A stretch of DNA of 64,000 nt. It comes from Streptomyces caniferus (GTDB taxonomy: Bacteria; Actinomycetota; Actinomycetes; Streptomycetales; Streptomycetaceae). The stretch covers positions 2,675,501 through 2,739,500 of the forward strand of contig NZ_BLIN01000005.1 in assembly GCF_009811555.1 (NCBI RefSeq), written 5' to 3'. The translations under genes were made by a program, and so were the position numbers. This document shows positions 24,586 to 32,519 of this stretch, in pieces. The stretch's first letter is position 1. The number at the start of each line of letters is the position of its first letter. The notes beneath the pieces were generated by a model that saw only the letters and a list, made by a program, of their open reading frames with translations, was not told where the DNA came from and did no database searches.

Positions 24586-24700
24586 GTAGGGGATCCGCCA
24601 ACCCGTAGCGGATCCGCCACCCCCGTAGGGGATCCACCGTTCCGTAAGGGTCCCGCGACTCCGTAGGGGATCCGCCATTCCGTAGGCGTCGCCCTCACCC
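24586..24700 (+). repeat. Six-unit 19-20 bp tandem array after the methyltransferase gene
   Basis: Units begin with GTAGGGGATCCGCCA or variants at 24586, 24605, 24625, 24644, 24663 and 24682, a period of 19 nt with one of 20. Copies diverge at 2-6 positions. The array starts 15 nt after the stop codon and is non-coding. Confidence 0.85.
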
Positions 24701-24834
24701 CATGGGCGCTCCGCCGCCTCTCAGCTCCCCTGTCCGCCGGGCCGAAGGTTCCGCGTGCGGCCGAATGTTCCGCGTGCGAAGGGGAGTCGGACACTGCCTG
24801 GGGTCTGCAGCCCCCCGGACGTACGCCCCGCCGG

Positions 24835-25599
24835 TCAGCTCAGCCGGGCGTCGGCGTACACGACCATCGCATCGCGCTGGTAGACGGCCAGCCCAACGGC
24901 GATCTTGTCGTAGTTCGCACGGATCTGCGGGTCGTCGGTGTAGGTACGGGCCAGCCCCTTGTACGCTTCCGCGTTCGGGGTCCAGAACCGGCAGACCCCC
25001 TGGTAGTGGGTGTCCATCTCGGCCTGCACCGCAGGATCGGCAACCGGTGTGCCGGCCACCATGAACTCCGCCAGGCGGATCATCTGTGCCGTCACCTCAC
25101 GCTGCCACCGCTCGGTGTCCTCGGCGGTCATCGCCGCGAGGGCCTCCCGGGACTGCTTCCACTGCTCCGGCCACCGCTCGCGCACCTCGGCCTCGACCTC
25201 GGGCTGCGGCTCGAACCCCTCGAACAGGTTCTCCGGCCTGTTGATCTTTGTCATGCCGTCGTTTTCCTTGCCTTCCTCGAGTTCGGCGATGGTCCGCGCG
25301 ACCGTGTTGACCAGCGTCTCCAGCCGGTCCCGTTCCGCCAGCAGCCGCCCGTGGTGCTCGCGCAACACGGCCACCCGGTCGACCTGACTGTCCAGAACGG
25401 CCTGAATCTCACGCAGTCCCAGGCCCAGCTCCCGCATCAGCAGGATCTGCTGCAGCCGCAGCAGATCGGCCTCCTCGTAGTAGCGGTGCCCGTTACTGCC
25501 GGTCGAGGCAGGCGGCAGCAGACCGATCGCGTCGTAATGCCGCAGCGTCCGGGACGTCACCCCGGACATCCGGGCCACCTCCGCGATCGACCAGCCCAT
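24835..25599 (-). CDS. tipA: TipA-like MerR-family regulator (MerR HTH plus TipAS drug-binding domain)
   Basis: Residues 1-70 are a MerR winged helix (SIAEVARMSGVTSRTLRHYD, then GHRYYEEADLLRLQQI). A coiled coil of about 40 residues follows. Residues about 116-254 match the TipAS domain, which binds thiopeptide antibiotics in Streptomyces lividans TipAL. GGGAGG lies 9 nt before the ATG at 25599. As in tipA, an internal in-frame ATG (25254, preceded by AAGGAAA) begins exactly at the ligand-binding domain, so a short TipAS-like protein could be made from the same gene. The upstream region has a duplicated GGTTTCCG that may be part of its operator. Autoactivation by a drug ligand is expected from the family. 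Confidence 0.9.
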   Translation of the reverse strand: MGWSIAEVARMSGVTSRTLRHYDAIGLLPPASTGSNGHRYYEEADLLRLQQILLMRELGLGLREIQAVLDSQVDRVAVLREHHGRLLAERDRLETLVNTVARTIAELEEGKENDGMTKINRPENLFEGFEPQPEVEAEVRERWPEQWKQSREALAAMTAEDTERWQREVTAQMIRLAEFMVAGTPVADPAVQAEMDTHYQGVCRFWTPNAEAYKGLARTYTDDPQIRANYDKIAVGLAVYQRDAMVVYADARLS

Positions 25600-25763
25600 C
25601 GTCGTGCCTCCCATCGCCGGGCCGGTTTCTCCGGCTCCACGTATGACGGTAGAAGTTGACGCAACGGAAACCGCAAGCGGAAACCGGTGCCGGTGTCCTG
25701 CCCGTCAGACTCGCGGACCGCTCGCTCGCTGACGGCCCGCTCGAAGGGACTCCGCCCCGGCCG

Positions 25764-26276
25764 TCATTCGTGATCCCCTCGCATGACCGCGGCGTAGCGA
25801 TCACCCAACTTCGCGCGCAGCTCCATCAGCTCGCACGCGGCCCTGCCCGCGACGTGTGCGGCCGGGGGCACACGTTCGGTGGTTTCCCACCAGAGGTCGT
25901 CGTCCGGCCGGTCGTTCAGCACCCCGGCCCGGACCAAGGCGTCGATCTCCACCACGCGCTGCGCGAAGGCCTGTGCCCAGTCCTGCTCGTCCGGCCGGAG
26001 GAACGGCGAACTCCGGAGGAGGAGAAGGTTGACCTCTCTCATTCCGCTTCGTCCCGGAACAGCGGAGCCGGCCTGGCCGGACATGGCCGTGCGTTGGCGT
26101 TCCTCAAGGTCGGACAACGCCTCCCAGACCTCCCCCAGCGCCTCCACCCGCCGCGCCCGGAAGGCCGCCCGCGCCTCGCGCGCCTGGGTCCGCTGCCATT
26201 GCCACAGTCCGGCCGCCGTGACCAACCCGGTTCCGATGAAGGTGAGGACGCCCACGATGACGGTGTCGGAGACCAT
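25764..26276 (-). CDS. Small single-pass membrane protein of unknown function
   Basis: The 170-residue protein starts with one membrane helix (VIVGVLTFIGTGLVTAAGLWQW), followed by a basic segment and a long, probably helical cytoplasmic domain. That domain contains ARRVEALGEVWEALSDLEER and, near the end, AACELMELRAKLGDRYAAVM. Membrane-anchored coiled proteins of this shape are common as actinobacterial hypotheticals, and no recognised domain was found. It is transcribed on the same strand as the TipA-like gene, with about 165 bp separating its stop from that start. Its own 5' end abuts a 60-bp tandem duplication. Confidence 0.65.
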   Translation of the reverse strand: MVSDTVIVGVLTFIGTGLVTAAGLWQWQRTQAREARAAFRARRVEALGEVWEALSDLEERQRTAMSGQAGSAVPGRSGMREVNLLLLRSSPFLRPDEQDWAQAFAQRVVEIDALVRAGVLNDRPDDDLWWETTERVPPAAHVAGRAACELMELRAKLGDRYAAVMRGDHE

Positions 26277-26330
26277 GGCGCGAGGCTACTGAAGTCGCGA
26301 ACCCCATGGGACGGGATTGCCCAGGGGGCT

Positions 26331-26450
26331 CCACCACGCCTGGCCCGGCCACCACTGGCCCGGCCACCACTGGCTGCGTCCCTTCCGTCCCCACCACGCC
26401 TGGCCCGGCCACCACTGGCTCGGCCACCACTGGCTGCGCCCCTTCCGCCC
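26331..26450 (+). repeat. 60-bp tandem duplication with internal CCCGGCCACCACTGG repeats
   Basis: Positions 26331-26390 and 26391-26450 are two copies of a 60-bp unit differing at three positions. Each unit itself contains two adjacent 15-bp copies of (C/G)CCCGGCCACCACTGG or a close variant. It lies between divergent genes. Confidence 0.9.
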
Positions 26451-26513
26451 CCACACAGGGGCCGAAGGGGCGTCCCACCTCCGCCCCGGCCCGTCAGGCA
26501 CGATGGAGGCACC

Positions 26514-27170
26514 ATGGATCTCCGGCACCTCCTCTCCCGCGCCCGACGGCTCGCGGCCTCCACGAGTCCCGGCCGACGGCGGCTGCTCGGCATCACCGGC
26601 CCGCCCGGCGCCGGCAAGTCCACGCTCGCCGCCCACCTCGTGGCGGAGCTGGCGGGGCAGGCGGCGCTCGTCCCGATGGACGGCTTCCACCTCGCCGAGG
26701 CGGAGTTGCGCCGTCTGGGCCGTACGGACCGCAAGGGCGCGCCCGACACCTTCGACCCGGCCGGATACGCCGCACTGCTGGCGCGCCTGCGCTCCCCGGA
26801 GCCGGACACCGCCGTCTACGCCCCGGCGTTCGACCGCCGTATCGAGGAACCGGTGGCCGGCAGCATCCCCGTGGCACCCCGCATTCCCCTCATCGTCACC
26901 GAGGGCAACTACCTCCTCCTCGACGCCGCCCCATGGCCGCGGGTCCGGGCGCTGCTCGACGAGGTCTGGTACGTGGAGCTGGACGCCTCCGAGCGGGTCC
27001 GGCGACTGGTCGACCGGCACGAGCGGTTCGGGCGTCCGCGCGCCGACGCCGAGCGGTTCGTGCACGCCTCGGACGAGGCCAACGCCCGCGTCGTGGCGGC
27101 CACTCGCGACCGCGCCGATCTCGTCATCACCTTCGCACCCGAAGAGGCCCCGCCTCCATCGTGCACATGA
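26514..27170 (+). CDS. Nucleoside/nucleotide kinase family protein (P-loop, PanK/Udk-like)
   Basis: The 218-residue protein has a textbook Walker A, LGITGPPGAGKSTLAAHL, then VPMDGFHLAEAELRRLGRTD, which matches the substrate-binding segment of the phosphoribulokinase/uridine-kinase/pantothenate-kinase fold. PLIVTEGNYLLLD is the Walker B-like strand, and HERFGRPRADAERFV the lid region with catalytic Arg residues. GGAGGC lies 5 nt before the ATG. Related proteins include the fructose-linked YggC/FrcK group, and the exact substrate is not predictable. Its 3' end overlaps the convergent gene by 44 nt. Confidence 0.88.
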   Translation: MDLRHLLSRARRLAASTSPGRRRLLGITGPPGAGKSTLAAHLVAELAGQAALVPMDGFHLAEAELRRLGRTDRKGAPDTFDPAGYAALLARLRSPEPDTAVYAPAFDRRIEEPVAGSIPVAPRIPLIVTEGNYLLLDAAPWPRVRALLDEVWYVELDASERVRRLVDRHERFGRPRADAERFVHASDEANARVVAATRDRADLVITFAPEEAPPPSCT

Positions 27171-27552
27171 CCCCGCTCCCCCGCCGCCTGCCCTGACCGA
27201 GCAGCCCGGCCACCGACAGCGCTCCCCACCCGACGGACACCGCCACGGCCTTCAGCTTCCGGTCGCGGCCCGGCAGCGTCGCACCGAGCAGTACGGCATC
27301 GCCGAAGTCCGCGGCGATCCGTACGTACGCGGCGGTGCGCAGGGCCGGGCCTTCCGGGGCCAGCGTCATCGCCAGCCCGCTCGCCGCATCCCGCCAGGCC
27401 AGCGGACGCAGCGAGGTGCGGGTCGCCGGCGCGGTCCGCCCTTCGCCGTCGACCAGCCCCGAGGGCCGCGCCAGCAGATCGGGCAGCGCCGCCACCGCCA
27501 CTCCGTACACGGCCGTGGCCACCCCGACCGCACGCAACAGACCGACCTTCAT
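27127..27552 (-). CDS. Small membrane protein of unknown function (DUF4267-like)
   Basis: The 141-residue product has three or four hydrophobic segments (VGLLRAVGVATAVYGVAVAAL, then a central helix around YVRIAADFGDAVLLGATL, then AVAVSVGWGALSVAGLLG). It resembles the DUF4267-type small membrane proteins, though that family call is tentative. The ATG at 27552 was chosen over one at 27615 because GGGTGG precedes it and the upstream residues are hydrophilic. It is divergent from the MarR gene, with an intergenic region carrying a perfect operator-like palindrome, so it may be part of that regulon. Its 3' end overlaps the kinase gene. Confidence 0.6.
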   Translation of the reverse strand: MKVGLLRAVGVATAVYGVAVAALPDLLARPSGLVDGEGRTAPATRTSLRPLAWRDAASGLAMTLAPEGPALRTAAYVRIAADFGDAVLLGATLPGRDRKLKAVAVSVGWGALSVAGLLGQGRRRGSGVMCTMEAGPLRVRR

Positions 27553-27654
27553 CCGCCGTCCACCCTTCTCGTCGACCGGCCGCACGAGCCCCGTCAGGCC
27601 CGTCCGCCTCATCAACTCCTTTCCTCGGCAGGCCCCTTCCCAAACGACATCACC

Positions 27655-27671
27655 GATGTCATCATGACATC
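27655..27671. promoter_or_regulatory. 17-bp perfect palindrome at the MarR start (operator candidate)
   Basis: GATGTCAT-C-ATGACATC ends one base before the MarR start codon and is followed by ATGAGTG. A second ACATCACCGATGT element lies immediately upstream (27647-27659). Occupancy by the MarR dimer would block initiation, as in many autoregulated MarR loci. Confidence 0.65.
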
Positions 27672-28301
27672 ATGAGTGTCGATGAGGGGTGTGCGGACGA
27701 TGCGAAAGACACTGACGGCGGAGGGCCGGCGCCCACCGAAGACCTGCTGTACGGCGTCATCCGACGCCTGTGGCCCCTGCACCGCACGGTCGTCCGCGCG
27801 GTGGAGCGCGAATTGGCGGACTCGGGCATGACCGCCGGCGAACACGCACTGCTGGACGCACTGCGCACCGAAGGACCGCGCACCGTGCCGCAGTTGGCGC
27901 GGGGAATGGGGCTCGACCGGCAGCCGGTGCAGCGCTGGGTGAATCACGCCCTGGAGCTGGGCCTGGTCGTGACGGCCCCGAACCCCGCACACCGCCGCTC
28001 GTCCCTGATCCGGCTCACCACCGAAGGCACGGAGGCGATACGCGGCGTCCAGGAATTCGAGACCACGGAGCTGAGACAGCGTCTGGCCGACCTGTCCGCC
28101 GAGGACGTCCGTACCGCATTGCACGTACTGGACCGGCTCGGCGAGGAGTTCCGCCACCTGGCGAACGACTCTCGCACCGCGCCGGAGGAAACCGACAGTC
28201 CCGGCAGTCGACGCAGTTACGGCAGCAGCGACAATAGCGACGATGATGGCATCACGCCTGCTTCCTTGCATCCAGTACACAAAGGACGGTCCAGAAGATG
28301 A
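27672..28301 (+). CDS. MarR-family transcriptional regulator
   Basis: A central winged helix defines this 209-residue protein. MTAGEHALLDALRTEG is the first helix pair, TVPQLARGMGLDRQPVQRWV the recognition region, and HRRSSLIRLTTEGTEAI the wing with its Arg/Ser tip. Flanking helices form the dimer interface. The C-terminal 45 residues are Ser/Asp-rich and probably disordered. The stop codon overlaps the hydrolase start (ATGA), so the two proteins are translationally coupled and the hydrolase is probably the regulated activity. The palindrome at the start codon suggests autoregulation. Ligand is unknown. Confidence 0.9.
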   Translation: MSVDEGCADDAKDTDGGGPAPTEDLLYGVIRRLWPLHRTVVRAVERELADSGMTAGEHALLDALRTEGPRTVPQLARGMGLDRQPVQRWVNHALELGLVVTAPNPAHRRSSLIRLTTEGTEAIRGVQEFETTELRQRLADLSAEDVRTALHVLDRLGEEFRHLANDSRTAPEETDSPGSRRSYGSSDNSDDDGITPASLHPVHKGRSRR

Positions 28302-29146
28302 CCCGGGGAATCACCGCCTGGTCCGAGATCGACAACGGCATCGTGCCGATCGACGACGGTGAGCTGTTCTACGAGACGGCCGGCTCGGGCCCCGCGGTGG
28401 TACTGCTCCACGGCGGGATGCTCGACCAGCACATGTGGGACGAACAGTTCGCCTGGCTGGTGAACTCCGGCCTGCGCGCGATCCGCTACGACTTCCGCGG
28501 CCACGGCCTGTCCTCCACCGTGGCCGGGGACTACGCCAACCACGACGACCTGTGCACCCTGCTCGACGCGCTCGAGGTCCCCGGCGCCGTCCTCGTCGGC
28601 CTCTCCCATGGCGCGCGCGTCGCACTCGACACCGCCATAGCCCGCCCGGAGCGGGTGACGGCCCTCGCCCTCGCCTCCCCCGGCATCAGCGGCCGCACCT
28701 TCACCGACCCCTTCGTCCTGGAGCACATCAAGGCGCAGGTGGCCGCCATCGGCGAAACGGACGGCGCGGAACGGTACGTCGAGCACTTCCTGCGCATGTG
28801 GGTGGACGGACCGCATCGTGAGCCCGCCGCGGTGCACCCGGGATTCCGCGAGCGGATGCGCGCCTCGGCCGAGGCCAATGTGGAAGTCCATGCCGACGGC
28901 GCGGGTGCCGGCATGCCCCTTGAAGTCGGTGCCGCCGACCGCCTGGGCGAGATCCGGGTGCCGACGGTCGTGTTCGACGGCGACCTCGACAGCAGCGACA
29001 TCTCCACCAACGCCCATGCGATAGCGCTGACCGTTCCCGGCGCCCGAAGAGTCCGGATACCGGGCGCGGCCCATATGGTCAATCTGGAGAACACCGCCCT
29101 CTTCGACCGCGAACTCCATTCTTTCCTCTCGTCCCTGGACTACTGA
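28298..29146 (+). CDS. Alpha/beta hydrolase
   Basis: The 282-residue protein follows the alpha/beta hydrolase plan. The oxyanion-hole segment is VVLLHGGMLDQHMW, the nucleophile elbow is LVGLSHGARVAL (Ser about residue 104), the acid is the Asp in VFDGDLDSSD and the base is His in PGAAHMVNLEN. GYDxRGHGxS-like YDFRGHGLSST is also present. The cap region is short. The start overlaps the MarR stop by 4 nt, so this is the second gene of a two-gene operon whose regulator probably senses the enzyme's substrate or product. Natural substrate is not predictable. Confidence 0.92.
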   Translation: MTRGITAWSEIDNGIVPIDDGELFYETAGSGPAVVLLHGGMLDQHMWDEQFAWLVNSGLRAIRYDFRGHGLSSTVAGDYANHDDLCTLLDALEVPGAVLVGLSHGARVALDTAIARPERVTALALASPGISGRTFTDPFVLEHIKAQVAAIGETDGAERYVEHFLRMWVDGPHREPAAVHPGFRERMRASAEANVEVHADGAGAGMPLEVGAADRLGEIRVPTVVFDGDLDSSDISTNAHAIALTVPGARRVRIPGAAHMVNLENTALFDRELHSFLSSLDY

Positions 29147-29272
29147 GCCACCGCACGGACCACCGGCCTGGGCCCTCGGCTCCCGGGGCCGCCGGGACCA
29201 CCAGGCCCCCGGACCGCCGGGGCCACGTCAGCCACCAGGGCCACCGGCTCCATGGACGGCCGGGGCAGCCGG

Positions 29273-29335
29273 TCAGCCGGAGCAGCCGGAGCAGCCGGAG
29301 CAGCCGGAGCAGCCGGAGCAGCCGGAGCAGCCGGA
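29273..29335 (+). repeat. Seven-unit 9-bp tandem array (GCAGCCGGA)
   Basis: One TCAGCCGGA unit is followed by six exact GCAGCCGGA units, perfect over 54 bp, in the non-coding interval between the hydrolase gene and the cobalamin riboswitch. One frame would read an Ala/Gly repeat, but no gene surrounds it. Confidence 0.92.
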
Positions 29336-29448
29336 ACGCCAACGACCACCCCCGCGGAACAACCGACCACCAACCGACCGACAACCACCCCTCCCCCGCC
29401 GGGGACGAACCCCGCGAACCCCACCCCTACCCGGCGGCGGTTAGAGTG

Positions 29449-29638
29449 ACCGGGCCGTGGTGTTCGGGAAGACCGGTGACGGACCTTGGGGTCCCAGACC
29501 GGAGCGGCCCTCGCCACTGTGATCGGGGAGTTACCGTCCCTTCCGCAGGCGCACGACGCGCCCGCGGCGCCACTGACCGCAGCCCGCGGCCGGGAAGGCG
29601 GGGACGGGCGCGTGCACCCGTAAGCCAGGAGACCGGCC
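29449..29638 (+). ncRNA. Cobalamin (B12) riboswitch upstream of the NiCoT gene
   Basis: The leader contains the class hallmarks in order: GGUGUUCGGGAAGACCGGUGACGG, split here at the conserved GGUGA-like core; GCCACUGUGAUCGGGGAG; GCCACUGACC followed by the hairpin and GGGAAGGC; and the B12 box AAGCCAGGAGACCGGCC near 29620-29636. It ends about 50 nt before the NiCoT start, so cobalamin should repress the Co2+ permease. Confidence 0.92.
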
Positions 29639-29686
29639 ACGGCATCTCACGAACTGATCCACGAGGTGCTGGAGCGTGACCGCCGG

Positions 29687-30841
29687 ATGGCCCTGTCCAC
29701 CGATACCCGCCATACCCCTGCTTCCGCCACGTTCCGCTGGCGCCGGCAGGACACCGTCCGCACCGCGGGCCTGATGGCCGTCATAGCCGGTCTGCACGTC
29801 GTCGCCTTCGGCGTGCTCTTCCTGCTCGTCGTGCCGCATCACTACGCCGTGGGCAGCCAGGTCTTCGGCGTGGGCCTCGGTGTCACCGCGTACACCCTCG
29901 GTATGCGGCACGCCTTCGACGCCGACCACATCGCCGCGATCGACAACACCACCCGCAAGCTGATGGCCGACGGCAAGCGGCCCGTCTCGGTCGGCTTCTG
30001 GTTCGCCCTCGGCCACTCCAGCGTGGTCGTCGCAATGGCGGCCCTGGTGGCGGGCGGCGCCCAGCTCGCGGGCACCCTGCTCAACGACGAATCCCGTACG
30101 CACCAGATCCTGGGCACGATCGGCACCACGATCTCGGGCACCTTCCTCTACCTCATCGCCGCCCTCAACCTGATCGCGCTGGCCGGGATCTGGCGGGTCT
30201 TCCGCGGGATGCGCAACGGCCACTACGACGAGGCCGAGCTGGAGCAGCGCCTCGACTCGCGCGGCTTCATGAACCGCTTCCTGGGCCGGTTCACCCGCTC
30301 GATCTCCCGCCCCGGCCAGATGTTCCCGCTGGGCTTCCTCTTCGGGCTCGGCTTCGACACCGCGACCGAAGTGACCCTGATGGTGATGGCGGGCAGCGGC
30401 GCCGCGGCCGGTCTGCCCTGGTACGCCGTGCTGTGCCTGCCGCTGCTCTTCGCGGCCGGCATGAGCCTGTTCGACACCCTCGACGGCACCTTCATGAACT
30501 TCGCCTACCAGTGGGCGTTCTCCAACCCGGTGCGCAAGGTCTACTACAACCTCACCATCACCGGCCTGTCGATCGCCGTCGCCTTCTTCATCGGCACGAT
30601 CGAGCTGGTGACCGTGCTGCACGAGAAACTCGGCCTCAACGACCCGCTGACCGGCTGGATTTCCGGCCTCGACCTCGACAACGTCGGGTTCCTCATCGTC
30701 GGCCTGTTCGTGGTGGTGTGGGCCGCGGCGCTGACGTACTGGCGCCTGGCCGGCGTCGAGAAGCGCTGGGCGGAGCGGGCGGAGCGAACCGGCCCGGCCG
30801 CACAGCCGGAACCGGCGGAGCCGGCCACCCCGGACGCCTGA
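29687..30841 (+). CDS. NiCoT family nickel/cobalt permease
   Basis: The 384-residue protein has eight membrane helices and the NiCoT signatures: RHAFDADHIAAIDNTTRKL in helix 2 (the H-x4-D-H metal-recognition motif), FALGHSSVV in helix 3, and LFGLGFDTATEVTLM in helix 5. The N-terminal 25 residues and the Pro/Ala/Glu-rich C-terminus are cytoplasmic. The ATG at 29687 was preferred; an in-frame GTG at 29666 would add seven residues. The cobalamin riboswitch in the leader indicates that cobalt uptake for B12 synthesis is the main role, although family members also carry nickel. Confidence 0.93.
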   Translation: MALSTDTRHTPASATFRWRRQDTVRTAGLMAVIAGLHVVAFGVLFLLVVPHHYAVGSQVFGVGLGVTAYTLGMRHAFDADHIAAIDNTTRKLMADGKRPVSVGFWFALGHSSVVVAMAALVAGGAQLAGTLLNDESRTHQILGTIGTTISGTFLYLIAALNLIALAGIWRVFRGMRNGHYDEAELEQRLDSRGFMNRFLGRFTRSISRPGQMFPLGFLFGLGFDTATEVTLMVMAGSGAAAGLPWYAVLCLPLLFAAGMSLFDTLDGTFMNFAYQWAFSNPVRKVYYNLTITGLSIAVAFFIGTIELVTVLHEKLGLNDPLTGWISGLDLDNVGFLIVGLFVVVWAAALTYWRLAGVEKRWAERAERTGPAAQPEPAEPATPDA

Positions 30842-31043
30842 CCCCCATCGGCCGCACGAGCCCCGAGCTCCGTACGCCGAGCCGAAGCGTCCCGGGCGCC
30901 CGGAGCGGCACAGGGACGCATCCGCCCCACCAGACGGGGACGGGGCCGCAGCCGAGCCCCGTCAGAGCGGCGAAGCACGACGGCCCGGCCGGACACAACG
31001 AAGCCCGGCCGCCCCGCCGGACGTGACGGGGCCCGGCCGCCCT

Positions 31044-31544
31044 TCAGGTGGCAGAACCGGCCGCCGCGCCCGTCACCAGATCCGGCCCCCAGCGCTCCAG
31101 CGCCGCCGCCAGATCGAGCGGCCGCAGCCGCTCCGGCTGGTCCGGACCCGGCCAGTCCTCCCGCGGGACCCGCCACATCACCTCGAACTCGATGCCGTCC
31201 GGGTCCTTGGCGTACAGCGACAGAGCGACGAGGTGATCACTCGACCCCACCAGCGCGCCCCGCTCGACGAGTTGCGCATGGGCCGCGACGAGTTCACCGA
31301 GCGTGCCGATCTCCCAGGCCAGGTGGTACAGCCCGACCCGCCCGGCCTCGGGCCCGGGCGCATCCGGCCTCACCGGGAACAGCGCCAGATCATGATCGTT
31401 GAGTGAGCCGGGAGCGCGGAGAAACGCGGCCCGCCCCGGAATCTCGGTGGCCACCACGAGCCCGAGGGCCTCGGTGTAGAAGGCCACCGAACGGGCCACC
31501 TCACGGACGTAGAGCACCGCGTGGTTCAGACGTCGTACGGACAT
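31044..31544 (-). CDS. VOC-family (glyoxalase/dioxygenase) protein
   Basis: The 166-residue protein has VOC module signatures at both ends: LNHAVLYVREVARSVAFYTE opens module one, and LSLYAKDPDGIEFEVMW closes module two with the expected Glu ligand. Metal-ligand candidates are His in LNHAVLYV, His in GLYHLAWEI and Glu in GIEFEVMW, the 2-His-1-Glu set of extradiol-dioxygenase-type VOC enzymes. The ATG at 31544 follows GGAGAGCAGG; 16 more in-frame residues upstream look non-native. It ends about 200 bp from the NiCoT gene in convergent orientation. Substrate unknown. Confidence 0.87.
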   Translation of the reverse strand: MSVRRLNHAVLYVREVARSVAFYTEALGLVVATEIPGRAAFLRAPGSLNDHDLALFPVRPDAPGPEAGRVGLYHLAWEIGTLGELVAAHAQLVERGALVGSSDHLVALSLYAKDPDGIEFEVMWRVPREDWPGPDQPERLRPLDLAAALERWGPDLVTGAAAGSAT

Positions 31545-31704
31545 GCAGCCTGCTCTCCACTCTCCTGCCGCGACACCACCGGGGGCTGCCACGCCTCCCC
31601 CACTCCTGCACTACCCCGCCCGCCCCGCCGCCGCCCGGAAACCTCCGGCCGTATCCGGCCGTTTCCCGGCCCCGGCGCCCGGCATCCGGCGCCCGGCGCG
31701 TGGC

Positions 31705-32256
31705 TCACTTCCGCACCAGCAGGACCGCGCCCGCCAGCACCACACCCAGCACCAGCGCGACCACGCCGTAGCGCAGCCGATGCGTACGCAGGCCCGGCAG
31801 AAGGCGGTCAATGGCGTAGCGTCCGGGCCCGGTCAGCGCCAGCGTCGCCGCACCCGCGGTCAGCAGCAGCTCGTACTCCACGCCCTTGGGCGCGAAGAAG
31901 CCGCCGCCCCACTTCACGGCAAGCGCATTGACCATCGTGCCGACGACCGCCGCGGCGGCGAGCGGCGTGAGCAGCCCGACCACCAGCCCCAGCCCACCGA
32001 GCGTCTCGCTCAGCCCCGCGACAACGGCCATCACCCGGCCCGACGGATAGCCGCTCATCGTGAAGAACTGCCCGGTCCCGTCCAGCCCCGGACCGCCGAA
32101 CCAGCCGAACAACTTCTGGGCGCCGTGGGCCGCCATGGTCAGTCCGAGCGCCAGCCGCAGCAGGAGCAACCCGGTGTCGTAACCGTGCGGAGAAGGAACG
32201 GAGCGCGTCGAGGCACCGATGCGCACGGTCTCGACAGTGCTGAGGGGGGACGTCAT
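31705..32256 (-). CDS. DoxX family membrane protein
   Basis: The 183-residue protein has four or five membrane helices with DoxX features: LLLRLALGLTMAAHGAQKLF in helix 1, the GGPGLDGTGQFF loop, SETLGGLGLVVGLLTPLAA in helix 3, and a final helix near the C-terminus (VVALVLGVVLAGAVLLV). Compared with the shorter DoxX at 19851 it has a longer hydrophilic N-terminus and a C-terminal helix. The start ATG 32256 is preceded by GAAAGAG. A perfect ACTTGAA palindrome lies 55 nt upstream and probably binds a MarR-type redox or quinone sensor, which is not encoded in this window. Confidence 0.88.
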   Translation of the reverse strand: MTSPLSTVETVRIGASTRSVPSPHGYDTGLLLLRLALGLTMAAHGAQKLFGWFGGPGLDGTGQFFTMSGYPSGRVMAVVAGLSETLGGLGLVVGLLTPLAAAAVVGTMVNALAVKWGGGFFAPKGVEYELLLTAGAATLALTGPGRYAIDRLLPGLRTHRLRYGVVALVLGVVLAGAVLLVRK

Positions 32257-32310
32257 AAGAGCGCTCTTTCACAGGTCGGGGACGCCTCCGCGGCAGCATC
32301 GCGGAGAATT

Positions 32311-32326
32311 ACTTGAAACTTCAAGT
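32311..32326. promoter_or_regulatory. Perfect 16-bp palindrome ACTTGAA-AC-TTCAAGT (operator candidate)
   Basis: The site lies 55 nt upstream of the divergently read DoxX start. TTGAA/TTCAA half-sites are typical targets of MarR/DUF24-type repressors that control DoxX and quinone-detoxification genes, although no such regulator gene is adjacent. Confidence 0.55.
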
Positions 32327-32519
32327 CACCTTCCCGACGATACACAGCACCCCCACGACGGACAACAAGGCCCCGCACGAACCGACACCCGAAACCCCAC
32401 CGCCCACGAGCCAGGACCATCACCGGAAGGAACAACTCGTCCCGGCTGAAACCACTCGACGGCATGACCACAACGCCACACGCTCCGATGAACCCAAGCG
32501 GCACAGCAGGAGGCAACAC

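Noticed and set aside
26317..26520. Plus-strand reading frame with repeated PGHHW and LRPFRP peptides
   Set aside because: The repeats arise from the 60-bp DNA duplication. There is no ribosome site, and the frame continues out of phase through the kinase gene.
29273..29335. CRISPR array
   Set aside because: Units of 9 bp without spacers are a minisatellite, and no cas genes lie in the window.
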